A DNA stretch of 64,000 bases. It comes from Arthrobacter sp. NEB 688 (lineage in GTDB: Bacteria > Actinomycetota > Actinomycetes > Actinomycetales > Dermatophilaceae). Under the pieces are notes generated by a model, which made no database searches, had not been told where the DNA came from, and saw nothing but the letters and a program-made list of their open reading frames with translations. A program made the translations under genes and the position numbers. Position 1 is the first letter of the stretch. Every line of letters starts with the position of its first letter. The stretch is from the NCBI RefSeq assembly GCF_013201035.1, contig NZ_CP053707.1:3720001-3784000 (forward strand), given 5' to 3'. Below, piece by piece: positions 27,565 through 36,888 of the stretch.

Positions 27565-28728
27565 TCAGCGCAGGAGCTGGCGCGCCATGACGATCCGCTG
27601 GACCTGGTTGGTGCCTTCGTAGATCTGGGTGATCTTCGCGTCGCGCATCATCCGCTCGAGCGGGAAGTCGCGGGTGTAGCCGGCCCCGCCGAGCAGCTGG
27701 ACGGCGTCCGTCGTCACCTGCATCGCGACGTCCGAGGCGTACGCCTTGGCGGCGGCGCCGAAGAACGGGAGGTCGGCGTCGCCGCGCTCGGACTTGGCCG
27801 CCGCCACGTACACGAGCTGGCGCGCGGCCTCGAGCTGCATCGCCATGTCGGCGAGCATGAACTGCACGCCCTGGAACTCGGCGACCCTCTTGCCGAACTG
27901 CCGGCGCTCCTTGACGTACGCGACGGCGTGGTCGAGCGCGCCCTGCGCGATGCCGACGGCCTGCGCGCCGATCGTCACGCGGGTGTGGTCGAGCGTCGCG
28001 AGCGCGATCTTCAGCCCCGCCCCCACCTCGCCGACGACGCGGTCGCCGGGGATGCGGCAGCGGTCGAAGTGCAGCTCGCGCGTCGGGCTGCCCTTGATGC
28101 CGAGCTTGCGCTCCTTCTCGCCGAAGGAGAACCCCTCGTCCGACTTCTCGACGACGAACGCCGTGATGTTGTTGCCACGGGGGCCGTCGGGGTCGGTGAC
28201 GGCCAGGACCGTGTAGTACTCGGAGACACCGGCGTTGGTGATCCACGACTTCTGCCCGGTCAGCACCCAGTCGTCACCGTCGCGCACGGCCTTGCACTTC
28301 ATGGCGGCAGTGTCCGAGCCCGCCTCGCGCTCCGAGAGGCCGTAGGAGAACGTCGACTCCCCGGCGGCGAGCGGGGTGAGGTAGCGCTTCTTGACGTCGT
28401 CGTCCGCCGCGAGGACCAGCGGCATCGAGCCGAGCTTGTTGACCGCGGGGATGAGCGAGGACGACGCGCACGCGCGGGCGACCTCCTCGATGACGAGGCA
28501 GGTGGCGAGGGCGTCGGCGCCGACGCCGCCGTACTCCTCGGCCACGTGCGGCGCGAAGAAGTCCGAGGCGACGAGCGCGTCGTGCGCCTCCTGCGGGTAG
28601 CGCGACTCCTCGTCGACGGCGGCCGCGAACGGCGCGATCTTGTCCTCGGCGACGGCGCGCACCGCCTCCCGGATGGCCTCGTGGTCCTCCGAGAGCCGGT
28701 AGGTGTCGAAGTCGGGGTTGCCGCTCAT
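27565..28728 (-). CDS. Acyl-CoA dehydrogenase
   Basis: A 387-residue FAD enzyme introducing an alpha,beta double bond into an acyl-CoA. Conserved segments include FSYGLSEREAGSDTAAM, WITNAGVSEYYTV, the FAD-contact block RRQFGKRVAEFQGVQFMLADM and QLLGGAGYTRDFPLERMMRDAKITQIYEGTNQVQR, which carries the catalytic Glu (YEG) of short-chain dehydrogenases. The ATG with GAAGAGGC upstream is preferred to a longer reading. It is divergent from a TetR regulator across a strong inverted repeat, so substrate-induced derepression is likely. It probably works on short or branched acyl-CoAs; the exact substrate is not readable. Confidence 0.9.
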   Translation of the reverse strand: MSGNPDFDTYRLSEDHEAIREAVRAVAEDKIAPFAAAVDEESRYPQEAHDALVASDFFAPHVAEEYGGVGADALATCLVIEEVARACASSSLIPAVNKLGSMPLVLAADDDVKKRYLTPLAAGESTFSYGLSEREAGSDTAAMKCKAVRDGDDWVLTGQKSWITNAGVSEYYTVLAVTDPDGPRGNNITAFVVEKSDEGFSFGEKERKLGIKGSPTRELHFDRCRIPGDRVVGEVGAGLKIALATLDHTRVTIGAQAVGIAQGALDHAVAYVKERRQFGKRVAEFQGVQFMLADMAMQLEAARQLVYVAAAKSERGDADLPFFGAAAKAYASDVAMQVTTDAVQLLGGAGYTRDFPLERMMRDAKITQIYEGTNQVQRIVMARQLLR

Positions 28729-28762
28729 GGGTGCCTCTTCCGTCGGCGGCCGCGGCCGCAGT

Positions 28763-28795
28763 GGTACTGAGTTCCACCTCACGATACTCAGTACC
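28763..28795. promoter_or_regulatory. TetR operator between acyl-CoA dehydrogenase and regulator
   Basis: GGTACTGAGT (28763-28772) and its exact complement ACTCAGTACC (28786-28795) form a perfect inverted repeat with a 13-nt spacer. It is placed between two divergent starts (28728 and 28821). The size and AT content stand out in this GC-rich window. It is the expected binding site for the TetR protein and would control both genes. Confidence 0.8.
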
Positions 28796-28820
28796 GCCTC
28801 CGGCGTCTATCGTGGGCGGT

Positions 28821-29528
28821 GTGACGTCCACCCCCCGCGAGCGGCTGACCGACGCCGCGTTCGCGCTCTTCGCCGAGCGCGGCTTCCACGAGACGACGGT
28901 CGACGACGTCGTCGCGCGGGCCGGGGTCGGCCGCACGACCTTCTTCCGCGCCTTCAGCGCCAAGGAGGACGTGATCTTCCCCGACCACGAGGCGCTCGTC
29001 GCGCAGGTGCAGGAGCGCCTCGCGGCGTCGTCCGACGCCCCGGCCCTGGCGGCCGCGTCGGACGCCGCCGGCCTCGTGCTCGAGCACTACCTCGCCGAGG
29101 GCGACCGCGCCCGGCTGCGCTACCGCATCACCCGGCAGGTCGCCGCCCTGCGCGACCGCGAGGCCGCCAGCCAGCTCCCCTACCACCGCGCCTTCCGGGT
29201 CTTCCTGCGCGACCTGACCGGCGAGAGCGAGGCCTCGGACCTGCGCGCCGAGCTCCTCGCCGGCGCCGTCGTCACCGCCCACAACCACGTCCTGCGCCGG
29301 TGGCTGCGCGGCCACACGGAGGCCGACGCCGCGCGCGCCGAGCTCGGTCGGGCGATGGCCGAGGTCGCCCTCTGGGCCACCCCCTCTGCTCCCACCGACC
29401 TGGCGCCGGTGCAGGAGACGGCGATCGTCGTCGTGCGCTCGACCCGACCCGTCGACGAGCTCCTGCCCGCCCTGCGCGCCGCCGCCGCCGAGCCGGGCGC
29501 CGCGCACGCGCCGGGCAGCACCGCCTGA
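28821..29528 (+). CDS. TetR family regulator
   Basis: A 235-residue repressor. The N-terminal helix-turn-helix RLTDAAFALFAERGFHETTVDDVVARAGVGRTTFFRAFSAKEDVIF is classic for the family, and the remaining ~180 residues form the ligand/dimer domain. It is divergently placed from an acyl-CoA dehydrogenase with a 33-bp palindromic operator between them, so the ligand is probably an acyl-CoA or related acid. GTG 28821 sits 7 nt after TATCGT, consistent with a leaderless message; GTG 28812 is in frame but would overlap that hexamer. Confidence 0.87.
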   Translation: MTSTPRERLTDAAFALFAERGFHETTVDDVVARAGVGRTTFFRAFSAKEDVIFPDHEALVAQVQERLAASSDAPALAAASDAAGLVLEHYLAEGDRARLRYRITRQVAALRDREAASQLPYHRAFRVFLRDLTGESEASDLRAELLAGAVVTAHNHVLRRWLRGHTEADAARAELGRAMAEVALWATPSAPTDLAPVQETAIVVVRSTRPVDELLPALRAAAAEPGAAHAPGSTA

Positions 29529-29607
29529 GGCCGGCGCCGGACCACCCGGTCGCGTCTCCACGGCCCCCGGGGGCGACGCGAACGCCGGCGACCCCTAGCC
29601 TGCCCTC

Positions 29608-30168
29608 ATGGACGAGAGCGGCCGGCTGACCTACGTGCTGGTGGACGGCGAGAACATCGACGCCACCCTGGGCAACGCGATCCTGGCCCGACGGCCCCGC
29701 CCCGAGGAGCGCCCGCGCTGGGAGCGGGTGCTCAAGTTCGCCGAGGAGCACTGGCAGCAGGAGGTCCGCGGCCTGTTCTTCCTCGCGGCCAACTCCGAGC
29801 TGCCGATGTCGTTCGTCCAGGCCCTGCTGGCCATCGGCTACCGCCCGGTGCCGCTGTCGGGCGACCCCGGCGTCAAGGTCGTCGACGTCGCCATCCAGCG
29901 CACCCTCGAGGCCCTGCAGGCGCGCTCGGCCGACGTCATGCTCGTGAGCAACGACGGCGACTTCCTGCCGCAGGTCGAGGGCCTCCTCGACGGGCGCAAG
30001 GTCGCGGTCGCGGGCTTCGACGAGTTCCGCAACCAGGCCTTCAACGCGCTGACCGGCCGCGGCCTCGAGGCGCTCGACCTCGAGCACGACGTCCGGGCCT
30101 TCAAGGAGCCGCTGCCGCGCGTGCGGATCATCCCGATCGACGAGTTCGACCCGCTGTTCTTCCTCTGA
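29608..30168 (+). CDS. NYN-domain RNase-like protein
   Basis: A 186-residue protein of the NYN/PIN-like nuclease group. The fold signatures are YVLVDGENIDATLG near the N-terminus, with the first acidic residues, and ADVMLVSNDGDFLPQVEGLLDGRKVAV, with the SNDGDF motif holding catalytic Asp residues. The family cleaves RNA or single-stranded nucleic acid with Mg2+. TAGCCT lies 6 nt before the ATG, suggesting a leaderless transcript. It stands alone, convergent with the next gene; the target RNA is unknown. Confidence 0.85.
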   Translation: MDESGRLTYVLVDGENIDATLGNAILARRPRPEERPRWERVLKFAEEHWQQEVRGLFFLAANSELPMSFVQALLAIGYRPVPLSGDPGVKVVDVAIQRTLEALQARSADVMLVSNDGDFLPQVEGLLDGRKVAVAGFDEFRNQAFNALTGRGLEALDLEHDVRAFKEPLPRVRIIPIDEFDPLFFL

Positions 30169-30277
30169 CCGACCCGACTTATTGCCAGTTCTGCCGCCCG
30201 ACACGCCGTCGGACGGCGCGGCGAGCGGCGGAGCTCGCAACCAGTCGGGTTCGTCCGCGCTGGTTCGTGGGCGCGGG

Positions 30278-30802
30278 TCAGGTGTGGAAGAGGTCCCAGC
30301 AGAGCGGGTTGCGGCGCTCCTGGTCGGCGAGGACGAGCTCGCGGACGGCCTCGGGCAGCCGCGCGCGCTGCCAGGCGCACTCGGCCCGCCCGGCGGCCTC
30401 CGCGGCCTGCGACCCCTGCGGCCCGGCCGCGGCCCGGACCGCCTTGAGCGCGTACGCGGCCGCACCGAGGTCGTGCGCCGCCACGTGCGCGACGCAGGCG
30501 GCCTGCCCGCAGGCGTAGGCCGCCCACCGGGGCGCGCCGCGCAGGTCCCGCGCGGCGCCCATCGCGTGACCGCCGGCCGCACGCGAGGCCATCATCCCGA
30601 CCTCGCCCCGCACCCAGCCGCGGACCGCCTCGAGGGCGGCCCGCGGGCGGTGGTCGTCGGGCCGCTCGGCCTCGACGAGCGGCAGGACGTGCTCGGCGCA
30701 GGCCGCCGCCCACAGGGCCAGCAGCCGGTGGTCGGCGTCGGTGAGCGTGCCCCCGCGGCGGACCGTCGTCAGCCGTGGGTCGCGCTGCGGCGGCAGGATC
30801 AC
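30278..30802 (-). CDS. Imm5-like putative immunity protein
   Basis: A 174-residue, Ala-rich, all-helical protein. The order LWAAACAEHVLPLVEAERPDD, then RAALEAVRGWVRGEV, then AAYACGQAACVAHVAAHDLGAAAYALKAV resembles the Imm-5 domain of actinobacterial putative immunity proteins, as I remember it. No toxin gene is adjacent. It lies 20 bases after the luciferase-like oxidoreductase on the same strand, so it may be co-transcribed with it. Immunity function is only inferred; many Imm5 homologues occur without a toxin. Confidence 0.6.
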   Translation of the reverse strand: MILPPQRDPRLTTVRRGGTLTDADHRLLALWAAACAEHVLPLVEAERPDDHRPRAALEAVRGWVRGEVGMMASRAAGGHAMGAARDLRGAPRWAAYACGQAACVAHVAAHDLGAAAYALKAVRAAAGPQGSQAAEAAGRAECAWQRARLPEAVRELVLADQERRNPLCWDLFHT

Positions 30803-30821
30803 CGGCGCCGGCCGCCCGGCG

Positions 30822-31883
30822 TCACTCGCCGCGCAGCAGGTGCCAGAGGTGACCGTGGTGCTCGCGGTCGACCAGCTCGGGCATGACCTCGCGCTCGAAC
30901 AGCTCGACGCCGGAGAGGTCGTAGGCCTGCTCGACGAAGTAGGTGATGGCGTACGTCATCCCGCGCGACTGCAGGTCCTTCAGCTTCTCGACGACCTGCT
31001 CCGGGGTGCCGACGAGCGGCCCGGTCTCGAAGGAGCGGACGGTGTCCTCGACGACGTCGGCCGGCAGCCCGGCGGACTCGTAGTGGTCGCGGATCCACGC
31101 GAGGCGCTCCTGCACCTCGCGCTCGTCGCGCCCGATGACGACGTTGTAGTTGGCGCTGCGGACGATCTCGCCGAAGTCACGGCCGATGTCGCGGCAGTGC
31201 TGCTCGAGGATCGCGCTCTTGGCGCTGAAGCCCTCGGGCGAGCCGTCGAAGTTCGTGTAGTCGGCGTACTCGGCCGCGATGCGCAGCGTCTTGCGCTCCC
31301 CGCCGCCGGCGACCCACATCGGGATGCCGTTCGCGCGCGAGCCCGGCATCGACGTGCCCTGCAGCGGCTGCGGGAAGCACATCGCGCCGTCGACCTGGTA
31401 GTGGTCGCCGTCGAGCGACGCCCGGCCGGTGGTCCACATCTGGCGCATGATCTCGACGCCCTCGCGCAGGCGGGCCAGCCGCTCCCCCGCGCCCGGGAAG
31501 CCGTAGCCGTAGGCGCGCCACTCGTGCTCGTACCAGCCCGCGCCGATGCCCATCTCGACCCGGCCCTCGGACACGGCGTCGACGGTGGCCGCGACCTTCG
31601 CGAGGTAGGTCGGCTCGCGGTAGCCCAGGCAGGTGCACATCTGGCCCAGGCGCACCCGGCCGGTGACCCCGGCGAAGGCCGCCATGAGCGTCCACGCCTC
31701 GTGCACGCCGGCCTCCGTGGGCCGCGGCACCGGGTGGAAGTGGTCGTAGACCCAGATCGAGGTCCAGTCCTCGATGCCGTCGGCCCGGCGGGCGAGGCCG
31801 GCCATCACCCCCCAGTGCTGGGACGGGTCGATGCCGACGAGGTCGTGGCGCCAGCCCTGCGGGACGAACAGTCCGAACTTCAT
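30822..31883 (-). CDS. Luciferase-like (LLM) flavin/F420 oxidoreductase
   Basis: A 353-residue TIM-barrel oxidoreductase of the bacterial luciferase-like monooxygenase superfamily. Typical elements are [10 protein letters not shown] at strand 1, [63 protein letters not shown] and the C-terminal [10 protein letters not shown]. In actinobacteria the GAGWYEHE variant is common among F420-dependent members, so F420 is the more likely cofactor, though FMN cannot be excluded. GAGGAGA precedes the ATG. The substrate is unknown. Confidence 0.88.
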   Translation of the reverse strand: MKFGLFVPQGWRHDLVGIDPSQHWGVMAGLARRADGIEDWTSIWVYDHFHPVPRPTEAGVHEAWTLMAAFAGVTGRVRLGQMCTCLGYREPTYLAKVAATVDAVSEGRVEMGIGAGWYEHEWRAYGYGFPGAGERLARLREGVEIMRQMWTTGRASLDGDHYQVDGAMCFPQPLQGTSMPGSRANGIPMWVAGGGERKTLRIAAEYADYTNFDGSPEGFSAKSAILEQHCRDIGRDFGEIVRSANYNVVIGRDEREVQERLAWIRDHYESAGLPADVVEDTVRSFETGPLVGTPEQVVEKLKDLQSRGMTYAITYFVEQAYDLSGVELFEREVMPELVDREHHGHLWHLLRGE

Positions 31884-31953
31884 CGTGGGGTCTCCTCGAG
31901 GTGTCGTGGACCTCGATCATGCCCCAGTCCGCAGCGCCCGTAGGCTGTCGGCC

Positions 31954-33123
31954 GTGACCCACCGGATCTGCGTCGTCGGCACCTCCTACGTCGGCCTCTC
32001 GCTCGCCGTCCTCCTCGCGCGCCACCACGAGGTCGTCGCGTTCGACATCGACGAGTCCCGGGTGGAGGCGCTGCGCGCGGGGCGCAGCCCCATCTCGGAC
32101 CCCGACATCGAGAGCCACCTCGCCGCCGGCGGGCTGAACCTCACCGTGACCACGGACAAGGAGGAGGCCTACCGGGGCGCCGAGTTCGTCGTCGTGGCCA
32201 CCCCCACGAACTACGACGAGCGCACGAACTACTTCGACACGAGCAGCGTCGAGCAGGTCGTCGGCGACGTGCGGCGCATCGCGCCGGAGGCCACGGCCGT
32301 CGTCAAGTCGACCGTCCCCGTCGGCTTCACCCGCGGCCTGCGCGAGCGGCTCGGCACCGACCAGATCGTCTTCAGCCCCGAGTTCCTCCGCGAGGGCAAG
32401 GCCCTGCACGACAACCTCCACCCCTCGCGCATCGTCGTCGGCGACCGCAGCGAGCGCGGCGAGCTCTTCGCGCGGCTGCTCGCCGAGGCCTCGCTCGACC
32501 CCGACGTGCCGGTGCTGCTCACCGACAGCACCGAGGCCGAGGCGATCAAGCTCTTCGCCAACACCTACCTCGCGATGCGCGTCGCCTACTTCAACGAGCT
32601 CGACACCTACGCGGCCACCCACGGGCTCGACACCCGCCAGATCATCGACGGCGTCGGCCTCGACCCGCGGATCGGGACGCACTACAACAACCCGAGCTTC
32701 GGCTACGGCGGCTACTGCCTCCCCAAGGACACCAAGCAGCTGCTCGCGAACTACGCGGACGTGCCGCAGACGCTCATCCAGGCGATCGTCGACGCCAACA
32801 CGACCCGCAAGGACTTCGTGGCGACCGACATCCTCGCCCGCCGCCCGAAGGTCGTCGGCATCCACCGGCTCATCATGAAGTCCGGGTCCGACAACTTCCG
32901 CAGCAGCAGCGTCCAGGGCGTCATGAAGCGGCTCAAGGCCAAGGGCGTCGAGGTCATCGTCCACGAGCCCGAGCTGCACGAGGACGCCTTCTACGGCTCG
33001 CCGATCGTCTCGCTCGAGGAGCTCAAGGAGCGCTCGGACGTCATCGTCGCCAACCGCCTCGTCGACGAGCTGGCCGACGTCGCCGACCGCGTCTACACGC
33101 GCGACCTCTTCGGCAACGACTGA
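31954..33123 (+). CDS. ugd: UDP-glucose 6-dehydrogenase (short Ugd type)
   Basis: A 389-residue enzyme, the length of E. coli Ugd (about 388). It converts UDP-glucose to UDP-glucuronate. The Rossmann start is [31 protein letters not shown] and KSTVPVGFT are family blocks, and the catalytic cysteine is Cys255 in [14 protein letters not shown]. The C-terminal domain contains [11 protein letters not shown]. This GGYCLPKD form differs from GGHCIPID in the gene at 155-1417, so the two probably make different uronic acids. The GTG start is 7 nt after TAGGCT (leaderless pattern). A hairpin follows the stop. Confidence 0.92.
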   Translation: MTHRICVVGTSYVGLSLAVLLARHHEVVAFDIDESRVEALRAGRSPISDPDIESHLAAGGLNLTVTTDKEEAYRGAEFVVVATPTNYDERTNYFDTSSVEQVVGDVRRIAPEATAVVKSTVPVGFTRGLRERLGTDQIVFSPEFLREGKALHDNLHPSRIVVGDRSERGELFARLLAEASLDPDVPVLLTDSTEAEAIKLFANTYLAMRVAYFNELDTYAATHGLDTRQIIDGVGLDPRIGTHYNNPSFGYGGYCLPKDTKQLLANYADVPQTLIQAIVDANTTRKDFVATDILARRPKVVGIHRLIMKSGSDNFRSSSVQGVMKRLKAKGVEVIVHEPELHEDAFYGSPIVSLEELKERSDVIVANRLVDELADVADRVYTRDLFGND

Positions 33124-33140
33124 CCCGCACGACCCGCCCG

Positions 33141-33165
33141 CGCGGCGCCCCCCGTCGGCGCCGCG
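33141..33165 (+). terminator. Hairpin terminator after ugd
   Basis: A 9-bp all-GC perfect stem (33141-33149 with 33157-33165) and a 7-nt loop start 18 bases after the ugd stop. There is no U-tract. It would separate ugd from the CoA-binding protein gene. Confidence 0.6.
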
Positions 33166-33184
33166 CCCGGAGCATGATGGGCGG

Positions 33185-33640
33185 ATGGGCGCACTGAGGC
33201 ACCAGAACGACCCCGACCTGATCCGCGAGCTGCTCATGGACCCCGGCATCTGGGTCGTCGTGGGGCTCTCGGACAACCCGGCCCGGGCCGCGTGGTCGGT
33301 CTCGCGGTGGATGACCGTCGAGCTCGGGACGCCGATCATCCCGGTGCACCCCAAGGCCGAGACGGTGCACGGCGCCCGGGGCTACGCGAGCCTGGCCGAC
33401 ATCCCGGACCAGGACCTCAAGGTCGTCGACTGCTTCGTCAACTCCTCGCGGGTCGGCGCCGTCGTGGACCAGGCCATCGAGCACAAGGACCGCCTGCAGC
33501 TCGACGCGATCTGGATGCAGGTCGGCGTCGTCGACACGGCCGCGGCCGAGCGGGCCCGCCGCGCCGGGCTCGGCGTCGTCATGGACACCTGCCCGAAGAT
33601 CGAGTGGCCGAAGGTCCGCCGGGACGGCATGCAGCGCTGA
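33185..33640 (+). CDS. CoA-binding domain protein (YccU-like)
   Basis: A 151-residue single-domain Rossmann protein of the CoA-binding family. GIWVVVGLSDNPARAAWSVSRWM is the first nucleotide-binding loop, and PIIPVHPK, VVDCFVNSSR, DAIWMQVGVVD and the ending GVVMDTCPKIEW are the usual landmarks (the last resembles VMDRCxxxE). The physiological role of this widespread family is not established; CoA binding is inferred from succinyl-CoA synthetase similarity. It is convergent with purE. Confidence 0.85.
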   Translation: MGALRHQNDPDLIRELLMDPGIWVVVGLSDNPARAAWSVSRWMTVELGTPIIPVHPKAETVHGARGYASLADIPDQDLKVVDCFVNSSRVGAVVDQAIEHKDRLQLDAIWMQVGVVDTAAAERARRAGLGVVMDTCPKIEWPKVRRDGMQR

Positions 33641-33651
33641 CGCGCGCGGCG

Positions 33652-34188
33652 TCAGCCCTGCCGGCGCTCGCGCAGGGCCGCGCCCTTGGCGTGTGCCTGG
33701 TCGCGCAGCGCGGCGCGGAACTCCCCCATCGCCGCGCGCAGCCGCTGCGCCTCGGCGCCCTCGCCGGCCCCGAGGATGCGGGCCGCGAGCAGCCCGGCGT
33801 TGCGGGCGCCGCCGACCGACACGGTCGCGACGGGCACCCCGGCGGGCATCTGGACGATGGAGAGCAGCGAGTCCATCCCGTCGAGGTACTTGAGGGGCAC
33901 GGGCACGCCGATGACGGGCAGCGACGTGACCGACGCGAGCATCCCGGGCAGGTGCGCGGCGCCGCCGGCCCCCGCGACGAGGACCCGCAGGCCACGCTCC
34001 TCGGCGGAGCGGCCGTACTCGAGCATCTCCTCGGGCATCCGGTGCGCCGAGACCACGTCGACCTCGCACGCCACCCCGAACTCCTCGAGCGCGGCGACGG
34101 CGGCCTCCATGACGGGCCAGTCGGAGTCCGAGCCCATGACGACGCCGACGACCGGCGCCCCGGTGGGCGCGTCCTGCGTGGTGCTCAT
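33652..34188 (-). CDS. purE: N5-carboxyaminoimidazole ribonucleotide mutase
   Basis: A 178-residue class I PurE that rearranges N5-CAIR to CAIR in purine synthesis. Signatures are [16 protein letters not shown] (active-site loop), [14 protein letters not shown] with the catalytic His, [14 protein letters not shown] and [15 protein letters not shown]. The protein should form an octamer. The ATG overlaps the purK stop (ATGA), so the two consecutive steps are translationally coupled. The purE-purK-gtrA order is conserved in actinobacteria. Confidence 0.96.
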   Translation of the reverse strand: MSTTQDAPTGAPVVGVVMGSDSDWPVMEAAVAALEEFGVACEVDVVSAHRMPEEMLEYGRSAEERGLRVLVAGAGGAAHLPGMLASVTSLPVIGVPVPLKYLDGMDSLLSIVQMPAGVPVATVSVGGARNAGLLAARILGAGEGAEAQRLRAAMGEFRAALRDQAHAKGAALRERRQG

Positions 34189-35369
34189 TCGGTGACCACT
34201 CCCTGGAGGTAGTCGGCGGCGTGGCCGGCCCGCTCGCGCAGGTCGGCGAGGTCGTCGCCGGAGACGTTGACGTGCCCGATCTTGCGGCCCGGGCGCACGC
34301 CCTTGCCGTAGAGGTGGACCTTGGCCTCGGGGTCGCGGGCCATGACGTGCCGGTAGGCGGGGTAGAGCTCGGGGTAGTCGCCGCCGAGGACGTTGGCCAT
34401 GACGGTCCACGGCGCCCGCGGCCGGGGCGAGCCGAGCGGCAGGTCGAGCACGGCCCGCAGGTGCTGCTCGAACTGCCCGGTGACGGCGCCGTCCATCGAC
34501 CAGTGCCCGGAGTTGTGCGGGCGCATCGCGAGCTCGTTGACGACGAAGCCGGGCTCGCCGCCCTCACCCTCCACCTCGAACAGCTCGACGGCGAGCACGC
34601 CCGTCACGCCGAGCTCGCCGGCCACCCGCAGCCCGGCCTCGACGGCGCGGGCCGAGAGGTCGGCGTCGAGCGTCGGCGCGGGCGCGAGCACCTCGGTGCA
34701 GATGCCGTCGGTCTGGACGGTCTCGACGACGGGCCACGCGGCCGCCTGCCCGGACGGGCTGCGGGCCAGCAGGACGGCCAGCTCGCGGCGGAAGGGCACC
34801 TTCTCCTCGAGGAGCAGCCCGGTGCCGGCCTCCTGCGCCCGCGCCAGCCAGTCCCGCAGCTCGTCCGCCGACGACACGACCGCCACGCCCTTGCCGTCGT
34901 AGCCGCCGCGCGGGGTCTTGGCGACCAGCGGCCACCCGACCTCGGCGGCGAAGGCCTCGACGTCGGCCGCGGTGTCGGCGCGCGCCCAGCGCGGGCAGGG
35001 CACCCCGAGCGCGGTCAGCCGCTCGCGCATCGCGAGCTTGTCCTGGGCGAAGCGCAGCGCGTCGGGCGTCGGGTGCACGGGCACGCCGGTCGCGACGAGC
35101 TGCTCGAGCACCTCCGGCGGGACGTGCTCGTGGTCGAAGGTCACGACGTCGCAGGCCTGCGCGAAGGCGAGGACGGCCTCGGCGTCGGTGTGGTGGCCGA
35201 CCGGCGAGCTCGGGACGACGAGGGCCGCGCTGGCGTCCTCGGCCTCGGCCAGCACGCTGAGGGTGACCCCCAGCTCGGCGGCGGGGCCGGCGCACATCCG
35301 TGCCAGCTGACCACCCCCGACGATGCCGACGACGGGGAACCCTCCGGGGGCACGACGTGGGGTGGTCAC
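34185..35369 (-). CDS. purK: N5-carboxyaminoimidazole ribonucleotide synthetase
   Basis: A 394-residue ATP-grasp enzyme making N5-CAIR from AIR, bicarbonate and ATP. The N-terminal domain has [15 protein letters not shown]-grasp features include [31 protein letters not shown] and [19 protein letters not shown] with metal-binding Glu/Asn. The GTG at 35369 is preferred because TATCCT lies 7 nt upstream (leaderless pattern); an earlier in-frame start would cross that hexamer. It is divergent from gtrA across 40 bp and first gene of the purKE operon. Confidence 0.96.
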   Translation of the reverse strand: MTTPRRAPGGFPVVGIVGGGQLARMCAGPAAELGVTLSVLAEAEDASAALVVPSSPVGHHTDAEAVLAFAQACDVVTFDHEHVPPEVLEQLVATGVPVHPTPDALRFAQDKLAMRERLTALGVPCPRWARADTAADVEAFAAEVGWPLVAKTPRGGYDGKGVAVVSSADELRDWLARAQEAGTGLLLEEKVPFRRELAVLLARSPSGQAAAWPVVETVQTDGICTEVLAPAPTLDADLSARAVEAGLRVAGELGVTGVLAVELFEVEGEGGEPGFVVNELAMRPHNSGHWSMDGAVTGQFEQHLRAVLDLPLGSPRPRAPWTVMANVLGGDYPELYPAYRHVMARDPEAKVHLYGKGVRPGRKIGHVNVSGDDLADLRERAGHAADYLQGVVTE

Positions 35370-35376
35370 CCGGACG

Positions 35377-35403
35377 AGGATAGCGACCCGCACTCAGTAG
35401 GCT
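35377..35403. promoter_or_regulatory. Paired -10 elements, purK/gtrA divergent promoters
   Basis: On the minus strand TATCCT (35377-35382) is 7 nt from the purK GTG. On the plus strand TAGGCT (35398-35403) is 6 nt from the gtrA GTG. The starts are only 40 bp apart, so the -35 regions must overlap the opposite gene. Both messages are predicted to be leaderless. Confidence 0.55.
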
Positions 35404-35409
35404 GCACGG

Positions 35410-35886
35410 GTGACTGCCCAGGACGCCCCCTCGCGAGGCCCCGTCTCCCGTGTCGTCGCCTCGGCGCGCGGCGCGGTCGACGTCCTCTACCGCGAGATGA
35501 TCAAGTTCGGCGTGGTGGGGGCCATCGCCTTCGTCATCGACCTCGGCGGGGCCAACCTCCTGTGGCACACGGTGCTCGCCGACAAGATCACGACGGCGAA
35601 GATCATCTCCGGCGCGGTCGCCACGCTCGTCGCGTGGATCGGCAACCGGCAGTGGACCTTCCGGCACCGACGCAGCCGGCCGGTCCACCACGAGGTGATC
35701 CTCTTCTTCGGGGTCAACCTCGTCGCGCTCGGCATCTCGGCCGTCGTGCTGGCCGTGTCGCACTACGGCCTGGGCTTCACCTCGCGCCTGGCCGACAACG
35801 TCGCGACGATCGTCGGCATCGGTCTCGGCACGCTCTTCCGGTTCTGGGCCTACCGCCGGCTCGTGTTCTCGCACGAGCCGATCTGA
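35410..35886 (+). CDS. GtrA-family membrane protein
   Basis: A 158-residue protein with four membrane helices (MIKFGVVGAIAFVIDLGGANLLW, IISGAVATLVAWIGNRQWTF, LFFGVNLVALGISAVVLAV and NVATIVGIGLGTLFRFWAYRRLVF). The N-terminal FGVVGAxxFxxDL and RQWTFRHR match the GtrA family, which helps flip or transfer polyprenyl-linked sugars for wall polysaccharide modification. In mycobacteria a homologue sits next to purK (Rv3277, from memory). The sugar handled here is unknown. Confidence 0.9.
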   Translation: MTAQDAPSRGPVSRVVASARGAVDVLYREMIKFGVVGAIAFVIDLGGANLLWHTVLADKITTAKIISGAVATLVAWIGNRQWTFRHRRSRPVHHEVILFFGVNLVALGISAVVLAVSHYGLGFTSRLADNVATIVGIGLGTLFRFWAYRRLVFSHEPI

Positions 35887-35898
35887 GGCCCCCGCCGT

Positions 35899-36882
35899 TC
35901 AGTCGGTGCTGAGCGACAGGAACAGCGCGAACACCGGCGGAGTGGCCCGGGCCAGCTCGAGCCGGCCCCCGGCGCCCTCGGCGAGGTCGCGCGCCAGCGA
36001 CAGCCCGAGCCCGGACCCCGACGACGACACGGACCGCTCGAAGATGTGCGGCGCCATCGACGGCGGCACGCCGTCGCCCTGGTCGCTCACCTCGATGACG
36101 ACCGACGGCCCGGCGCGCCGGGCGTTGACCTCGACCGTCCCGCGCCCGTAGGCCAGCGAGTTCTCGAGCAGGGTCGTGAGGATCTGCCCGAGCGACACCG
36201 GCGTCGCGCGCACGACGAGCCCGCGCTCCCCGCTGACCTTGATGCTGCGCCGCGCCTGCGCGAAGGCCGGCTGCCACTCGCGCTGGAGCGAGGCGAGCAC
36301 GGAGTCGAGCGACACCGACGGGTTGACCTCGGCGCCGTGGCGGGTACGCGTCATGAGGTCGTCGACGACCTTGCTCAGCCGCTCGACCTGCCCGATGGCG
36401 ATCGTCGACTCCTCCGCGACGACGGTCAGGTCGTCGGTGAGGTTGATCTCCTCGAGGCGCATGAGCAGCGCGGTCAGCGGCGTGCGCAGCTGGTGCGACG
36501 CGTCGGCCGCGAAGTCCCGCTCGGAGGCCAGGCGGCGGGCGCCCTGTGCGGCGCCCCGGACGAGCGCGGCGTCGAGCTTGTCGACCTCGACGATGCCGGA
36601 GTCCAGCGGCACCGGGCGGTCACCGGCGTTGAGCCGGTCGACCCGCTGTCTCAGCGTCTCGAGCAGCGTCGAGACCCGCGCGGCGCTGCGCTCGGCGAGC
36701 CACATCGCGCCGAGCACCGCCACGGCGAGCGCGGCGAGGACGGTGAGGCCCGGCGCGACCCACGACCCCGGGTCGTCGGTCGTGGGCACGCCCTCGGCGG
36801 CGACCCCGGCGACCGCCGCGACGGCCGCGACGGTCGTCAGCCCGAACGCCTGGAGGACGACGGTCAGCGCGATGCGGCGCAC
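35899..36882 (-). CDS. Sensor histidine kinase
   Basis: A 327-residue membrane kinase. Helix 1 (residues 6-30) and helix 2 (43-63) enclose a sensor loop of only about 12 residues, so it may sense within the membrane or envelope. A HAMP-like stretch precedes the dimerisation helix with phospho-acceptor His130 in AADASHQLRTPLT. The ATPase domain has LLENSLAYGRG (N-box), EVSDQGDGVPP (G1) and GSGLGLSLARDLAEGAGG (G2). The GTG start is 6 bases after the response-regulator stop on the same strand, so it is the cognate partner. Confidence 0.92.
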   Translation of the reverse strand: MRRIALTVVLQAFGLTTVAAVAAVAGVAAEGVPTTDDPGSWVAPGLTVLAALAVAVLGAMWLAERSAARVSTLLETLRQRVDRLNAGDRPVPLDSGIVEVDKLDAALVRGAAQGARRLASERDFAADASHQLRTPLTALLMRLEEINLTDDLTVVAEESTIAIGQVERLSKVVDDLMTRTRHGAEVNPSVSLDSVLASLQREWQPAFAQARRSIKVSGERGLVVRATPVSLGQILTTLLENSLAYGRGTVEVNARRAGPSVVIEVSDQGDGVPPSMAPHIFERSVSSSGSGLGLSLARDLAEGAGGRLELARATPPVFALFLSLSTD

Positions 36883-36888
36883 GCGGCG

